Shown piece after piece: positions 11,442 through 21,447 of a DNA stretch of 64,000 nt. Location of the stretch: positions 1-64,000 of the forward strand of contig NZ_FNBM01000003.1 in the NCBI RefSeq assembly GCF_900102335.1. The letters run 5' to 3'. The position numbers were made by a program, and so were the translations under genes. This stretch comes from Phytopseudomonas seleniipraecipitans. Lineage in GTDB: Bacteria > Pseudomonadota > Gammaproteobacteria > Pseudomonadales > Pseudomonadaceae. Under the pieces are notes generated by a model that was given only the letters and a program-made list of their open reading frames with translations, was not told the DNA's origin and made no database searches. Within the stretch, counting starts at the first letter, position 1; each line of letters opens with the position of its first letter.

Positions 11442-11861
11442 CGCTGCCGCTCCTCTTAACTGAAAGCCGCAAAGCTTATCACAGGCCCGCGATTTCGCTG
11501 CTCACGGCGACGATGACTAGAGTTCCCCGCCGGAACGTGGCACGTCTCACAAAACGGACCAATGGCCGCTCACCTGCCCAATAATGATGCCGAATCAATG
11601 GCACAATCTGCCGGCACCGAGATAAACCGGTTCGTTACCTCGGTTATAAGAACAAGACAGTTACCAACGCGCTATCGACTCCACTACGTTGCACACAACG
11701 TCATTTCGCTACAGAACAGGTAAGGTTCTTTTGCTTTCATGGCCAATCCAGCCATCGCCTGAGAACCCACATCCCATGCGAAATAGTCGAGCATTTGGGT
11801 CTGGACAGCGTCACTCATCACGCCTGTCACGGGCTTATATTTCTATATTCGGGATTCAGGC
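11442..11861. other. Long intergenic region upstream of vfr
   Basis: No gene seen. It holds an inverted repeat at 11616-11644 (ACCGAGATAA and TTACCTCGGT, one mismatch, 9-base gap) and a half-conserved CRP/Vfr-like site at 11536-11551, whose minus strand reads TGTGA-N6-CCACG. AT-rich sequence at about 11833-11850 probably contains the proximal vfr promoter. The length suits a regulator with several promoters. Confidence 0.4.
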
Positions 11862-12506
11862 ATGGTCGCAATTACCCTCACTCCGAAAGTCAAAAACCTC
11901 GACAAACTTCTCGCCCATTGTCATCGCCGCCGCTATACCGCCAAGAGCACCATCATTTACGCAGGCGATCGCAGCGAAACCTTGTACTTCATCGTCAAGG
12001 GATCGGTCACCATCCTGATCGAAGACGACGACGGCCGCGAGATGATCATCGCTTATCTCAACCCGGGAGATTTCTTCGGTGAGATGGGCCTGTTTGGTAA
12101 GGAAGGCGCAGAGAAAGAGCGCAGCGCCTGGGTCCGGGCAAAAACCGAATGTGAGGTCGCGGAACTGACCTATACCAAGTTCCGCGAGCTGACCCTGCAG
12201 GATCCCGACATCCTGTTCGCCCTGGGCACGCAAATGGCCGAGCGCCTGCGCAATACCACCCGCAAGGTAGGTGACCTCGCATTCCTCGACGTTACCGGAC
12301 GTGTCGCGCGCACCCTGCTGGATCTGTGCAAACAGCCAGATGCGATGACCCATCCCGACGGCATGCAGATCAAGATCACCCGTCAGGAAATCGGCCGCAT
12401 CGTTGGTTGTTCGCGAGAGATGGTTGGCCGTGTGCTCAAGGCACTGGAAGAGCAGGGCCTGGTCCACGTCAAAGGCAAGACCATGGTGGTGTTCGGTACT
12501 CGCTGA
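11862..12506 (+). CDS. vfr: cAMP-binding virulence factor regulator Vfr (CRP family)
   Basis: Global cAMP-dependent transcription factor. The 214-residue protein is nearly identical at its N-terminus to P. aeruginosa Vfr ([20 protein letters not shown]). The cyclic-nucleotide pocket is seen in [12 protein letters not shown] and in the RSAWVRAKT block. The C-terminal helix-turn-helix is [20 protein letters not shown]. Full length, intact. In PAO1, as I recall, trpC lies near vfr; here the fru, amp and nadC block of about 15 kb separates them. It is followed by a stem-loop and the convergent fru operon. Confidence 0.96.
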   Translation: MVAITLTPKVKNLDKLLAHCHRRRYTAKSTIIYAGDRSETLYFIVKGSVTILIEDDDGREMIIAYLNPGDFFGEMGLFGKEGAEKERSAWVRAKTECEVAELTYTKFRELTLQDPDILFALGTQMAERLRNTTRKVGDLAFLDVTGRVARTLLDLCKQPDAMTHPDGMQIKITRQEIGRIVGCSREMVGRVLKALEEQGLVHVKGKTMVVFGTR

Positions 12507-12516
12507 ATCGTCGGCT

Positions 12517-12534
12517 CGGTATTCAAGAATACCG
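12517..12534. terminator. Stem-loop between vfr and fruA
   Basis: Perfect 8-base inverted repeat CGGTATTC/GAATACCG with a two-base gap. There is no clear T run, so terminator function is only likely. Confidence 0.5.
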
Positions 12535-12544
12535 GGCTCCCTTC

Positions 12545-14284
12545 TCAGGCCTTGGCGGCAACCGTCAGGGCCTCGACTTCAGGCCGCTTGATCAGCGCGT
12601 AGACCACGCCGGTCACCAGGCTGCCCGCCACGATCGCCAGCAGATACAGCAGCGCATGATTGATCGCGTTGGGAATCAGCAGCACGAACAACCCACCGTG
12701 CGGGGCCATCAGCTTGCAGCCGAAATACATCGACAGCGCGCCGGTCAGGGCGCCACCAGCGATGCTGGCCGGGATAACCCGCAGCGGGTCTTTCGCGGCA
12801 AAGGGAATCGCCCCCTCGGATATGAAGCACAACCCCAGCACCCCTGCAGCCTTGCCGGCCTCTCGCTCGGTCTGGCTGAACTTGCGTCGCGCCAGCACCG
12901 TAGCGATGGCCATACCAATGGGCGGCACCATGCCCGCGGCCATGGTAGCAGCCATCGGGGCATAGCTCTGCGATGCGAGCAGGCCAACAGAAAACGCATA
13001 GGCCGCCTTGTTGATCGGCCCACCAAGGTCCACGCACATCATGCCGCCGAGTAGAAGCCCAAGCAGGATGGCATTGGTGGTGCCCATGTTTTGCAGGAAC
13101 ACCTCCAGCGCCGCCATGATCCCGGCGACCGGGGTGCCGATCACATAGATCATTGCCAGCCCCGTGACCAAACTCGCCAACAATGGGATCAGCAGGATCG
13201 GCTTGAGCGCTTCGATGCTCTGCGGCAGGCGCAACCAGCGATTGAGCGCCAAGGCCAGATACCCGGCGAGGAAACCGGCAATGATGCCCCCGAGGAAACC
13301 GGTACCCAGAGCGCTGGCCAGCATGCCGCCAATCATCCCCGGCGCTAGCCCCGGACGGTCCGCAATCGAGTAGGCGATGTAACCGGCCAGCACCGGAATC
13401 ATGAGTGCGAAGGCAGCCTCGCCACCGATTTTCATCAATGCCGCAGGTAGCGTACCTTCCTGCTTGAACGCCTCGATGCCGAACACGAAGGACAGAGCGA
13501 TCAACAGACCACCCGCCACCACCATCGGCAGCATGAACGACACGCCGGTTAATAGATGCTTGTACGGCCCGCTCTTGCTGCCCGACTTGGCACTGTCGGC
13601 AGTTTGCGACTGCCCTGTGCCCTGTAGCGGCGCGGCTTCGGCCAAGGCTTTTTGCAGAGTCTGCTTAGGCTGTTTCAGCGCGACACCGGTGCCACAGCGG
13701 TAAACTTTCTTACCGACGAAGCGATCCGTCTCGACTTCGATGTCAGTCGCCAGCAGCACCACATCGGCGGCCGCGATGCTGGCCTCGTCGAGCAGGTTGC
13801 GCGCACCGACCGAACCGCGAGTCTCCACCTTAAGGTCGAAGCCCAATTGCTCGGCAGCTTGTTGCAACGCCTCTGCCGCCATGAAAGTGTGGGCGACGCC
13901 GGTCGGGCAGGCAGTAATTGCTACCAGTCTCGGTTTGTCCGATGCCGATGCAGCAGCCACCGGTGCCACGTTCTCCAGTACCTGAGCCTGTTCGGCAGCG
14001 ACCCGTAAAAACTGCTTGGGGTCGGCCAGCGCTTCGGACGGCGTGGATTGCACCACCCGCTTGCCGACAAAGCGCTGCAGATCCAGCTCACCGGTCTTGA
14101 CCACGAGCACCAGCTGCGCCGCGGCAATATCGGCGTCACTCAGCGGCGAGCCGATGGCCTTGGGGTCATGCACTTCAACCTGGGTCGACCAACCCAGACG
14201 CTCCGCAGCAGCCTGCAGCAGGCGCGAACAGAGAACGCTGGTGACCTGGCCGTTGGGGCAGGCAGTAATGATCAGCACATTCAT
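12545..14284 (-). CDS. fruA: Fructose PTS permease FruA (EIIB'-EIIB-EIIC)
   Basis: Imports fructose and phosphorylates it to fructose-1-phosphate at the inner membrane. The 579-residue protein has an N-terminal EIIB' domain (about 1-100), an EIIB domain with the phosphocysteine motif ITACPTGVAHTFMAAE near 125, and an EIIC channel (about 230-575) with eight or more helices. Unusually, the EIIB' domain keeps a cysteine motif (ITACPNGQ) that in E. coli FruA is degenerate. Last gene of the fruB-fruK-fruA operon, starting 15 bases after fruK. Confidence 0.95.
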   Translation of the reverse strand: MNVLIITACPNGQVTSVLCSRLLQAAAERLGWSTQVEVHDPKAIGSPLSDADIAAAQLVLVVKTGELDLQRFVGKRVVQSTPSEALADPKQFLRVAAEQAQVLENVAPVAAASASDKPRLVAITACPTGVAHTFMAAEALQQAAEQLGFDLKVETRGSVGARNLLDEASIAAADVVLLATDIEVETDRFVGKKVYRCGTGVALKQPKQTLQKALAEAAPLQGTGQSQTADSAKSGSKSGPYKHLLTGVSFMLPMVVAGGLLIALSFVFGIEAFKQEGTLPAALMKIGGEAAFALMIPVLAGYIAYSIADRPGLAPGMIGGMLASALGTGFLGGIIAGFLAGYLALALNRWLRLPQSIEALKPILLIPLLASLVTGLAMIYVIGTPVAGIMAALEVFLQNMGTTNAILLGLLLGGMMCVDLGGPINKAAYAFSVGLLASQSYAPMAATMAAGMVPPIGMAIATVLARRKFSQTEREAGKAAGVLGLCFISEGAIPFAAKDPLRVIPASIAGGALTGALSMYFGCKLMAPHGGLFVLLIPNAINHALLYLLAIVAGSLVTGVVYALIKRPEVEALTVAAKA

Positions 14285-14299
14285 TGCAACGACCTCTTG

Positions 14300-15235
14300 T
14301 TATTGTTTCGACGTCACAGCCACCGCCGCTTCCAGGCGGGCGAGCTGTTGCCGATCATGAATACCGAAACCGATTTGCGTGACCGCCTGAGCCGCCACTG
14401 CCGTCGCCAGGCGCAGCGTGCGCTCGGCCGGCCAATCGCTGAGAAGACCGTGCAGCGTCGCGGCAAGCAGCGAGTCGCCGGCTCCCACGGTGCTGACCAC
14501 CTCGACCTGTGGCGGCTGCGCATGCAGCACGCCATGAGGGCCGAACCAATCGGCGCCCAGGGCACCGCGCGACAGCAGCACATGGTCGATACCGCCATCA
14601 CGCAACGCACGGACGGCGTCATCGAGACGCTCCGTTGAAGGCGACTCCAGGCCGCAAACCTCAGCCAGTTCTTCCTCGTTGGGTTTGATCAACCAGGGAC
14701 CGGCGGTCAGTCCGACACGCAACGCCGCCCCACTGGTATCCAGCGCCAGCGGCAAGCCAAGCCCCGCCAGGCGCTTCAGCAGCGCACCGAACCACTCGAC
14801 CGTCACACCGCGCGGCAGGCTGCCAGCGACGACCACCGCGTCGTGCCCTAAGGCAATCTGCTCGAGCTGCTCCAGCAACTGCGCCTGGTGCGCTGCGTCG
14901 ACGTCCGGCCCCGGGCCGTTGAGATCGGTAACGCAGCCGTCCCGCTCGGCAAGCTTGATATTGCTGCGGGTCTCGCCTGGCACACGCACGAACGCATCGA
15001 TGAATCCGCGCCGGTGGAACAGCTGCTCGAACGGCGCAGCATTGGCCTGGCCAAGAAAGCCACTGACGGTGACCTTGTGACCGAGATCGGCCAGCACCTG
15101 GGAGACATTGAGCCCCTTGCCTGCGGCATGGCTGGTCATGCCCAGGCTGCGATTGACCGCTCCGGGCTGCAGGGTGTCGAGGCTGACGGTAAGGTCCAGC
15201 GCCGGGTTCAGGGTCAGAGCAAGAATGCGCGCCAT
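14300..15235 (-). CDS. fruK: 1-phosphofructokinase
   Basis: Phosphorylates fructose-1-phosphate to fructose-1,6-bisphosphate in the cytoplasm. The 311-residue protein is a PfkB-family kinase: substrate-binding HAAGKGLNVSQVLADLG near residue 36 and the anion-hole/catalytic base motif STVGAGDSLLAA near 247. Its ATG overlaps the fruB stop, so translation is probably coupled. In Pseudomonas this is the main fate of PTS-imported fructose. Confidence 0.95.
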   Translation of the reverse strand: MARILALTLNPALDLTVSLDTLQPGAVNRSLGMTSHAAGKGLNVSQVLADLGHKVTVSGFLGQANAAPFEQLFHRRGFIDAFVRVPGETRSNIKLAERDGCVTDLNGPGPDVDAAHQAQLLEQLEQIALGHDAVVVAGSLPRGVTVEWFGALLKRLAGLGLPLALDTSGAALRVGLTAGPWLIKPNEEELAEVCGLESPSTERLDDAVRALRDGGIDHVLLSRGALGADWFGPHGVLHAQPPQVEVVSTVGAGDSLLAATLHGLLSDWPAERTLRLATAVAAQAVTQIGFGIHDRQQLARLEAAVAVTSKQ

Positions 15236-18111
15236 CAGTGGGTCTCCTCGACCAGCGCACGCACTGCGGCGGCGCTGCCCAGCGTCAGTGCCTGCTGAGC
15301 CTGAACCTGGCTGTGATGAAGATCCAGCTCGCGCACCCGCGCTTTGACCAGGGGGATACTACGAGCCGCAACGCTCAGTTCATCCACGCCCAGACCGACC
15401 AGTAGCGGAATGGCGAGCATGTCAGCCGCCAGTTCACCGCACACGCCAACCCATTTGCCTTCGGCATGGGCCGCTTCGACAGTCATGCCTATCAAACGCA
15501 AAACTGAGGGATGCAGGCCGTCCGCCTGGGCCGACAGCGTGGGATGGCCACGGTCGATGGCCAGGGTGTATTGGGTCAAGTCATTGGTGCCGATACTGAA
15601 AAAATCCACCTCGCGGGCCAGGACCGGGGCCATCAGGGCAGCTGAGGGCACTTCGATCATGATGCCCAACTGCAGGTCATCCAACGGAATATCCTGACGC
15701 AGTTTCTCGACCATCTCACGCGCCGCGCGCCATTCTTCAAGCTGCCCGACCATCGGGAACATGATCCGCAAGGGGCGACCGTCGGCCGCCTGCAGCAAGG
15801 CACGCAGCTGGGTTTCCATGATATCCGGGCGCTGCAGGGTCAGCCGGATGCCACGCACCCCGAGGAAGGGATTTTCTTCTTCCGGCATCGGCCAATAAGG
15901 CAACGGTTTGTCGCCGCCAACGTCCAGCGTGCGCACCACCAGCGGTCGGCCTTGCAAGGCATCGAGTACACGACGGTACTCGGCCTCCTGAGTTGCCACG
16001 TCCGGCGCCTGGGCGTGGTCCATGAACACCAGTTCGGTGCGCAGCAGGCCAACCGCTTCGGCGCCCAGCTCGACCGCGGCAGCAGCCTCACCACTGGCAC
16101 CGATGTTCACCGCGACCTCGACCGCATGTCCATCACGTGTGCGCGCGGGGTGCATGCGCTCGCCATGGGCACGCTCGCGACGCAGCTCGCTGGCCTGCCG
16201 CTCACGGTCGGCCTGTGCCAGCGTGGCGGCGTCTGGCGCCACCCACACATGGCCTCGTTCACCGTCGAGCAGCAGCGAAATACCTTGCGACAGAGCCAGC
16301 AAGCCTTCACCGGCGCCGACCACACAGGGAATGCCCAAGGCGCGAGCGATAATCGCGCTGTGCGCAGTGGCCCCGCCCCGCGCGGTGACGATACCGGCGA
16401 CGCGCTGGCGGTCGAGACTGGCGACATCCGAAGGGCCGACCTCGCCCATTACCAGGATGTAGGGCTCGCTCGGTTCCTGAGGCGCCTCGACGCCACACAG
16501 CTGTGCCAACACGCGGCGGCCAACATCACGAAGGTCGGCGGCGCGCTCGGCGAGCAGCGCATCGTGCAGGGATTCCTGCTGTGCAGCGGCTGCCTCGATC
16601 TCGGTGATCCACGCTGCCTGAGCGCTGGCCCCCGCAGCCAGCCGCGCGTCGACATCCTCACGCAGGGCCGGATCACGCAGCATCGCCTGATGAGTAACAA
16701 AGATATCGCGAATGCTGGCTTCCTGGCTGCGCTCGACCAGACGCTGAATCTCGCCATCGATATGCGCCAGAGCAGCATCAAGACGCGTGCGCTCGACAGC
16801 CTCGCCCTCACCCTCAGCGGGATAATCAAGGCGCGGCACGCGCCGCACAAACGCCGGACCGCTGGCGATACCAGGCGACGCCGGCACCGCCTGCAACCGT
16901 GTGCCGGCCGCTGGAGCGAGCGATGCTTTGGCGGTTTCGGGTACGGCGGTTTTTTCGACGACCGCCTCGCCAGTCTGCGGCGGCAGCGGCTCGACCTCTT
17001 CACCCAGGCCAGCGCGAACCGCCGCCTCGATGGCTGGTAGAGCATCGTCAGCGATAGACGGGTCGGCGCTGAACTCCAGCACCTGACCACGGCGCGCACC
17101 GAGGGCCAGCAGCTTGCTCAAGCTCTTCGCCGAGACACCGGAGGCAGCACCCTCAACGAGACGAACGCGAATGTCGGCGCTGTATCGCTGAGCGAGCTCA
17201 CTCAACGCCTTGGCAGGGCGCGCGTGTAGCCCATGAGCGTTGGCCAAGGTGATGCGCAGCGCGGGCCAGTCGGGCGGCAGCTCGGCGCCAAGTGCTTCGA
17301 GCACGCCACGGCTGCTGCTGGCATGTGCCAGCGCGTCACCCTGACCGGCAATCAACAGATCGCAAAGACGCTCGAGCACCTTACGGTGCCCTTCACCCAG
17401 GCATGCGAGGCAGAACAGCCCGGCCACCGGCTGACCGCCGTGTTGCAGCGGTTGCACCGGGGTAACGAACGCCAGCCCTGGGCGTTCGACACTCTGCTCG
17501 CTGCTCAGCCACCACAAGCCATTGCCCAGCGGCAAGGGTTCACCTTGCACCAGGCTGCCGGAAAAGCCGGAAGACGTGCAGCCTGCTTTCTTCAACAAGC
17601 GAGCGCCCTGCCAGGCCAACTCGTCGAAATCCTCAGCGCTGACGCCCAGCCCTACCAGCTGGCTATCCAGCGCCAGTTCCTGAGGAGCACCCTGCAGCAA
17701 GGCGAGGATAGCGTCGGCATCCTTCGCGTCGCGCAGGGCCTGGCTCAAGTCACCTTCGCCAAGGGCGCGGGTCAATAGCTGCAACAATCGCAGGTGTTCA
17801 TCAGAGCGCGCGGCAATCGCAATGGCCAGGTACACACGCTGTCCGTCGCCCCAGTCCACACCCTCGGGATACTGGATCAGGCGCATACCGGTCTGAAACA
17901 CCTGGTCGCGGGTTTCCGGCGTGCCGTGGGGAATGGCGATGCCCTGTCCCAAATACGTCGAGCCCTGCTGCTCGCGAGCCTGCATACCGGCCAGGTAACC
18001 GGGTGCGACCAAGCCATCGGTGACCAGGCTTTCGGCCAACTCGGCCAACGCCTGCTGTTTGTCTGTGGCTTGCCTGCCCATCTGGATTTGCGAAGGGTGT
18101 AGTTCGAGCAT
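15235..18111 (-). CDS. fruB: Fructose PTS multiphosphoryl transfer protein (EIIA-HPr-EI)
   Basis: Passes phosphate from phosphoenolpyruvate to FruA. The start at 18111 (958 residues) has GAGGAG upstream; a frame start at 18129 is less likely. In order: EIIA-Fru (1-145, active histidine in GIAIPHGT), a linker (about 145-280), HPr (about 285-370, active histidine in [12 protein letters not shown]), and enzyme I (about 400-955, active histidine in [18 protein letters not shown]-site IGTNDLTQY). All three phosphohistidines are present. First gene of fruBKA and divergent from fruR, with the operator between them. Confidence 0.96.
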   Translation of the reverse strand: MLELHPSQIQMGRQATDKQQALAELAESLVTDGLVAPGYLAGMQAREQQGSTYLGQGIAIPHGTPETRDQVFQTGMRLIQYPEGVDWGDGQRVYLAIAIAARSDEHLRLLQLLTRALGEGDLSQALRDAKDADAILALLQGAPQELALDSQLVGLGVSAEDFDELAWQGARLLKKAGCTSSGFSGSLVQGEPLPLGNGLWWLSSEQSVERPGLAFVTPVQPLQHGGQPVAGLFCLACLGEGHRKVLERLCDLLIAGQGDALAHASSSRGVLEALGAELPPDWPALRITLANAHGLHARPAKALSELAQRYSADIRVRLVEGAASGVSAKSLSKLLALGARRGQVLEFSADPSIADDALPAIEAAVRAGLGEEVEPLPPQTGEAVVEKTAVPETAKASLAPAAGTRLQAVPASPGIASGPAFVRRVPRLDYPAEGEGEAVERTRLDAALAHIDGEIQRLVERSQEASIRDIFVTHQAMLRDPALREDVDARLAAGASAQAAWITEIEAAAAQQESLHDALLAERAADLRDVGRRVLAQLCGVEAPQEPSEPYILVMGEVGPSDVASLDRQRVAGIVTARGGATAHSAIIARALGIPCVVGAGEGLLALSQGISLLLDGERGHVWVAPDAATLAQADRERQASELRRERAHGERMHPARTRDGHAVEVAVNIGASGEAAAAVELGAEAVGLLRTELVFMDHAQAPDVATQEAEYRRVLDALQGRPLVVRTLDVGGDKPLPYWPMPEEENPFLGVRGIRLTLQRPDIMETQLRALLQAADGRPLRIMFPMVGQLEEWRAAREMVEKLRQDIPLDDLQLGIMIEVPSAALMAPVLAREVDFFSIGTNDLTQYTLAIDRGHPTLSAQADGLHPSVLRLIGMTVEAAHAEGKWVGVCGELAADMLAIPLLVGLGVDELSVAARSIPLVKARVRELDLHHSQVQAQQALTLGSAAAVRALVEETH

Positions 18112-18187
18112 GGTGTTCTCCTCGAGCAAGGCCGTCGTGGTGGGCGGGCTTGGCGGACATTCTTGTTAGCTTAGTCGACTTGCTTGC

Positions 18188-18199
18188 TGAATCGTTTCA
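18188..18199. promoter_or_regulatory. FruR operator between fruB and fruR
   Basis: Near-perfect palindrome TGAATCGTTTCA, close to the Pseudomonas FruR/Cra consensus (TGAAACGTTTCA, from family knowledge). It lies 77 bases from the fruB start and 63 from the fruR start, so one site could repress both divergent promoters until fructose-1-phosphate binds FruR. Confidence 0.65.
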
Positions 18200-18261
18200 T
18201 CTAGTACTGGCACGTTACCTGATAATGGGTAATCCTTGAAGTCTGCCAGAGGAGACGCTTC

Positions 18262-19251
18262 GTGAAATTGACCGATATTGCCCGCCTGGCTGGCGTCTCG
18301 TTGACCACCGCCAGCTATGTGATCAATGGCCAGGCTGTCCAGCGCCGTATCAGCCCGGCCACCGTGCAACGGGTGCTGGAAGTGGTCGAGAAACACGACT
18401 ACCGACCCAACCCCCAGGCCGCCGGACTGCGCCGCGGACAAAGCCGTTGCCTTGGTTTCATCCTGCCGGATCTGGAGAACCCCAGTTACGCGCGCCTGGC
18501 CAAACTGCTCGAACAACGCGCACGGGAAGCCGGCTACCAATTGCTGATCGCCAGCTCCGATGATCGCCCTGACAGTGAGCGGCAATTGCTCGAACTGTTC
18601 CGCTCACGCCGCTGCGATGCACTGATCGTCGCCAGTTGCCTGCCACAGGACGCACCGGAGTATCGTCAGCTACTCGCCTCCGGCACGCCCGTCATCGCGG
18701 TAGACCGCGCCCTCACGCCGGAACACCTGTATTCGGTGATCAGCGATGACCGCCAGGCTGGCGAACAATTGACCCGCAGCCTGCTGCAACCGGTACAACA
18801 TCGAGCAGCATTGATTGGCGCACGCCCGGAGTTACCGATCAGTCAGGCGCGTGAGCAGGGCTTCCGTGACGCATTGGCGGGTTTCGATGGTGAGATAAAT
18901 GTCAGCCATGGTGAGCAGTTCAGTCGCCAGTGGGGCTACCGGCAGATGGTCGCGTTGATGACTGAAGGCGAGTTACCTGACGTACTGGTAACCACTGCCT
19001 ACGTGCTGCTCGAAGGCGTGCTCGATGCCCTCCAAGAACGCCCCGAAGCGGCTACCAAACGCTTACGGCTCGGCACCTTCGGTGATGCCCAGCTGCTGGA
19101 TTTTCTGCCCATGCGCGTCAACGCCATCTCACAGCAACATGAGCAGATCGCTGAACGGGTCTTTCAGCGTCTGCTCGAGGCGCTCGAGGGCACCTATGCG
19201 CCTGGCCTGGATGCCATCGAGCGTAACTTGAAGGTCCGTTTCAACGGCTAG
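18262..19251 (+). CDS. fruR: Fructose operon repressor FruR (LacI family)
   Basis: LacI/GalR repressor of 329 residues that should respond to fructose-1-phosphate. The N-terminal helix-turn-helix and hinge are clear (MKLTDIARLAGVSLTTASYV). The rest is a periplasmic-binding-protein-like sugar domain. The start is GTG with AGAGGAG 7 bases upstream. Its 3' end overlaps the convergent AsmA gene by 11 bases, leaving no room for a private terminator. Confidence 0.93.
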   Translation: MKLTDIARLAGVSLTTASYVINGQAVQRRISPATVQRVLEVVEKHDYRPNPQAAGLRRGQSRCLGFILPDLENPSYARLAKLLEQRAREAGYQLLIASSDDRPDSERQLLELFRSRRCDALIVASCLPQDAPEYRQLLASGTPVIAVDRALTPEHLYSVISDDRQAGEQLTRSLLQPVQHRAALIGARPELPISQAREQGFRDALAGFDGEINVSHGEQFSRQWGYRQMVALMTEGELPDVLVTTAYVLLEGVLDALQERPEAATKRLRLGTFGDAQLLDFLPMRVNAISQQHEQIAERVFQRLLEALEGTYAPGLDAIERNLKVRFNG

Positions 19252-21301
19252 CGCCTTGACGCATTTGCTCGAGCAGCGGCGCACATTCGTTAGGCTCATC
19301 ACCGCTGGGCACGACCAATGCGACCAGCGCGGCGGCAGGCGCCACCAAGGCGCCCAACGCCAGCATACCGGCACCGCGCAGCACCAAAGGACCGGCCTCC
19401 ACGCCTGGGCGCGGGTTCTTGAAGGTCCCACGCACATAGAGCGGCGATCGCAATGAGAACACCCGGAAGCCCTTGGACTCTGGGGTAATGGTCAGGTCGA
19501 GCTGCTCGTTAGCGAAGTTCACCGTGCCGTCCATGCCGATCAAGGCATTTTCGGTATCGATGACCATCAGCTCCGGCTTCAACACCCCCTGTTTGATATT
19601 CAGGTTGGCGGCGGCGCAATTGATCTCCACCTCGTTATCACCGAACAGACGGCCGACCACGTAGTTGCCCACATTCAAACCGGCAATTTCCATCAGGTTG
19701 CGGCTGACCCGACCGTCGTTGATCAGCAGTTTGATCCGGCCGTTGGCGCTGCCCAGCAGGGTCGCCACCGAGTTGCCGGTACCGCTGATCGTCGCATCAC
19801 CGTTCAACGCACCCAAACTGCTCTGCATCACTTCTACGCTGGGGAACAACTGGCGCAAGCGGAAATTGCGAGCACTTAGCTGGGCCTGGGCCTTGAGCGG
19901 AGTGCCGCGGCCATCCAGACGCAGGCTCGAATCGAGACGCCCTCCGGCTACGCCGAAGCGCAACGGTTCAAGGCTGAGTTGGCCTTCGTTGAGCACCACA
20001 TGGGTGTACAGGTCGGTGAACGGCAAATCGTCGCTGTGCACGATACGCTTGCCGGTGAAACTGACGTCAGCATCCATGTCACGCCAGCGCTCGGTCTTGA
20101 ATTCCTCGACCGGCAGTACCTTGTCGCTCGGCTGCGTACTGGCGGCGCCTCGCTGTTTTTTCTCGGTGTTCGAATCGGCACCGATCAGCGGGGCCAGGTC
20201 GGCGAAGCGCAGCTGGTTGGATACCAGCGCACCGGACAGTTTTGGCCGCGGCTCACGCGCCACGAATGTCAGGTCACCATGAATATCGCTGTCACCGATA
20301 CGCCCATTGAACTTCTCATAGCGAAACAGCGGGCCATCCGGGTCCTGCAATTGAGCGATCAGTCGGCCATCGGTCGAGTAGGCTGGGGTGTCCGGCAGCG
20401 TCACGCCGGTCAATGGGTGCAGGTTGCCCAAGCTGGTGCCGGACAAGCGCAGGCGCAGATCCAGCGCACCCAGGTTCTTCGGGTCGGTCAGCGTGCCGGC
20501 AACCTGCACGCGGGTGGTGCCGGCGCGCACGTCGGCCTGCACCGGGAATGGCTGGCGAGCATCCTGCAACGCCAGCAAACCGCCAATGCGGCCATTACCA
20601 CTGAGCGCCTGCCCTTTGTAGCGTCCCTTGGCTTGCCAGGCGAATGCGTAGTCTTGCGGTGTCACGGCGGTGTCATCGCCTGGCTGGCTAGCGGCTTTAG
20701 CAACGATTTCATTGAACGCGATGGGTTCGCCAAGTGGCTCGACCTGTAGGTTGACGCTGGCCGGCAACGTCTGGTCGTCGAAGCGCACCCGCGCCGTATC
20801 GAATCCGATGGTGCCGATGTCCATGACCCACGGCGACGCCGGCGCTTCCTCGGGTTGTTCCTGTTCGCCAAGATCCAGCGTCCAATTGTCCCGACCGTCA
20901 GCGAGTCGCTCCAACGCCGCATCGGCGCCAGTCAGCTGAATACGCGGGATCGACACGGTTTTCCACAGCAGCGGCAATGGTGAGAGGCTGGCCTCGACAC
21001 GCTGCAGGCTGACGAAATGCTCGCCCTCTGCCCACTCCGGGTTGCCCAGACTGAGCTGCTCAGCTGATACGTGGGGCCAGGGAATCCAGGCGCGCAGACC
21101 GGGCTCATCGCGCTCGCGCTGCCAAGTCACGGCGAGGTTGCCTTCAATGGCGAAAGGACGGTTGAGCGCCTCGGATACGCGCGCGTTGATTGTCGGTTTG
21201 AGCAGGTTCCAGTCGAACAGCACCAGAAATAACATCAGCGCTGCGATCAATAACAACAGGCTGGCAAAACACCAACCTACTATCTTACGAAGACGCGTCA
21301 T
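19241..21301 (-). CDS. AsmA family envelope protein
   Basis: A 686-residue inner-membrane-anchored protein. A transmembrane helix at about residues 7-27 is followed by the AsmA N-terminal domain (VSEALNRPFAIEGNLAV) and a C-terminal AsmA-like domain (around 530-640, ISGTGNSVATLLGSANGRI). AsmA-like proteins belong to the repeating-beta-groove superfamily that bridges the periplasm to move phospholipid to the outer membrane; that role is inferred. The start at 21301 has AAGGGG upstream and is preferred over 21334. Monocistronic; its stop region overlaps fruR. Confidence 0.88.
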   Translation of the reverse strand: MTRLRKIVGWCFASLLLLIAALMLFLVLFDWNLLKPTINARVSEALNRPFAIEGNLAVTWQRERDEPGLRAWIPWPHVSAEQLSLGNPEWAEGEHFVSLQRVEASLSPLPLLWKTVSIPRIQLTGADAALERLADGRDNWTLDLGEQEQPEEAPASPWVMDIGTIGFDTARVRFDDQTLPASVNLQVEPLGEPIAFNEIVAKAASQPGDDTAVTPQDYAFAWQAKGRYKGQALSGNGRIGGLLALQDARQPFPVQADVRAGTTRVQVAGTLTDPKNLGALDLRLRLSGTSLGNLHPLTGVTLPDTPAYSTDGRLIAQLQDPDGPLFRYEKFNGRIGDSDIHGDLTFVAREPRPKLSGALVSNQLRFADLAPLIGADSNTEKKQRGAASTQPSDKVLPVEEFKTERWRDMDADVSFTGKRIVHSDDLPFTDLYTHVVLNEGQLSLEPLRFGVAGGRLDSSLRLDGRGTPLKAQAQLSARNFRLRQLFPSVEVMQSSLGALNGDATISGTGNSVATLLGSANGRIKLLINDGRVSRNLMEIAGLNVGNYVVGRLFGDNEVEINCAAANLNIKQGVLKPELMVIDTENALIGMDGTVNFANEQLDLTITPESKGFRVFSLRSPLYVRGTFKNPRPGVEAGPLVLRGAGMLALGALVAPAAALVALVVPSGDEPNECAPLLEQMRQGASR

Positions 21302-21447
21302 GCGGTCGCCCCTTGCTGTTGGCGATCCCCACAACCGCCTTGCCTAGAGATTCGACTGGCCAAGACCGATAATGACTCACCGAATCTTGCATCAGATATG
21401 TACACCGGCCCTCATTATCCAACTATCCGTCACCCTGGTAGCGCGCC

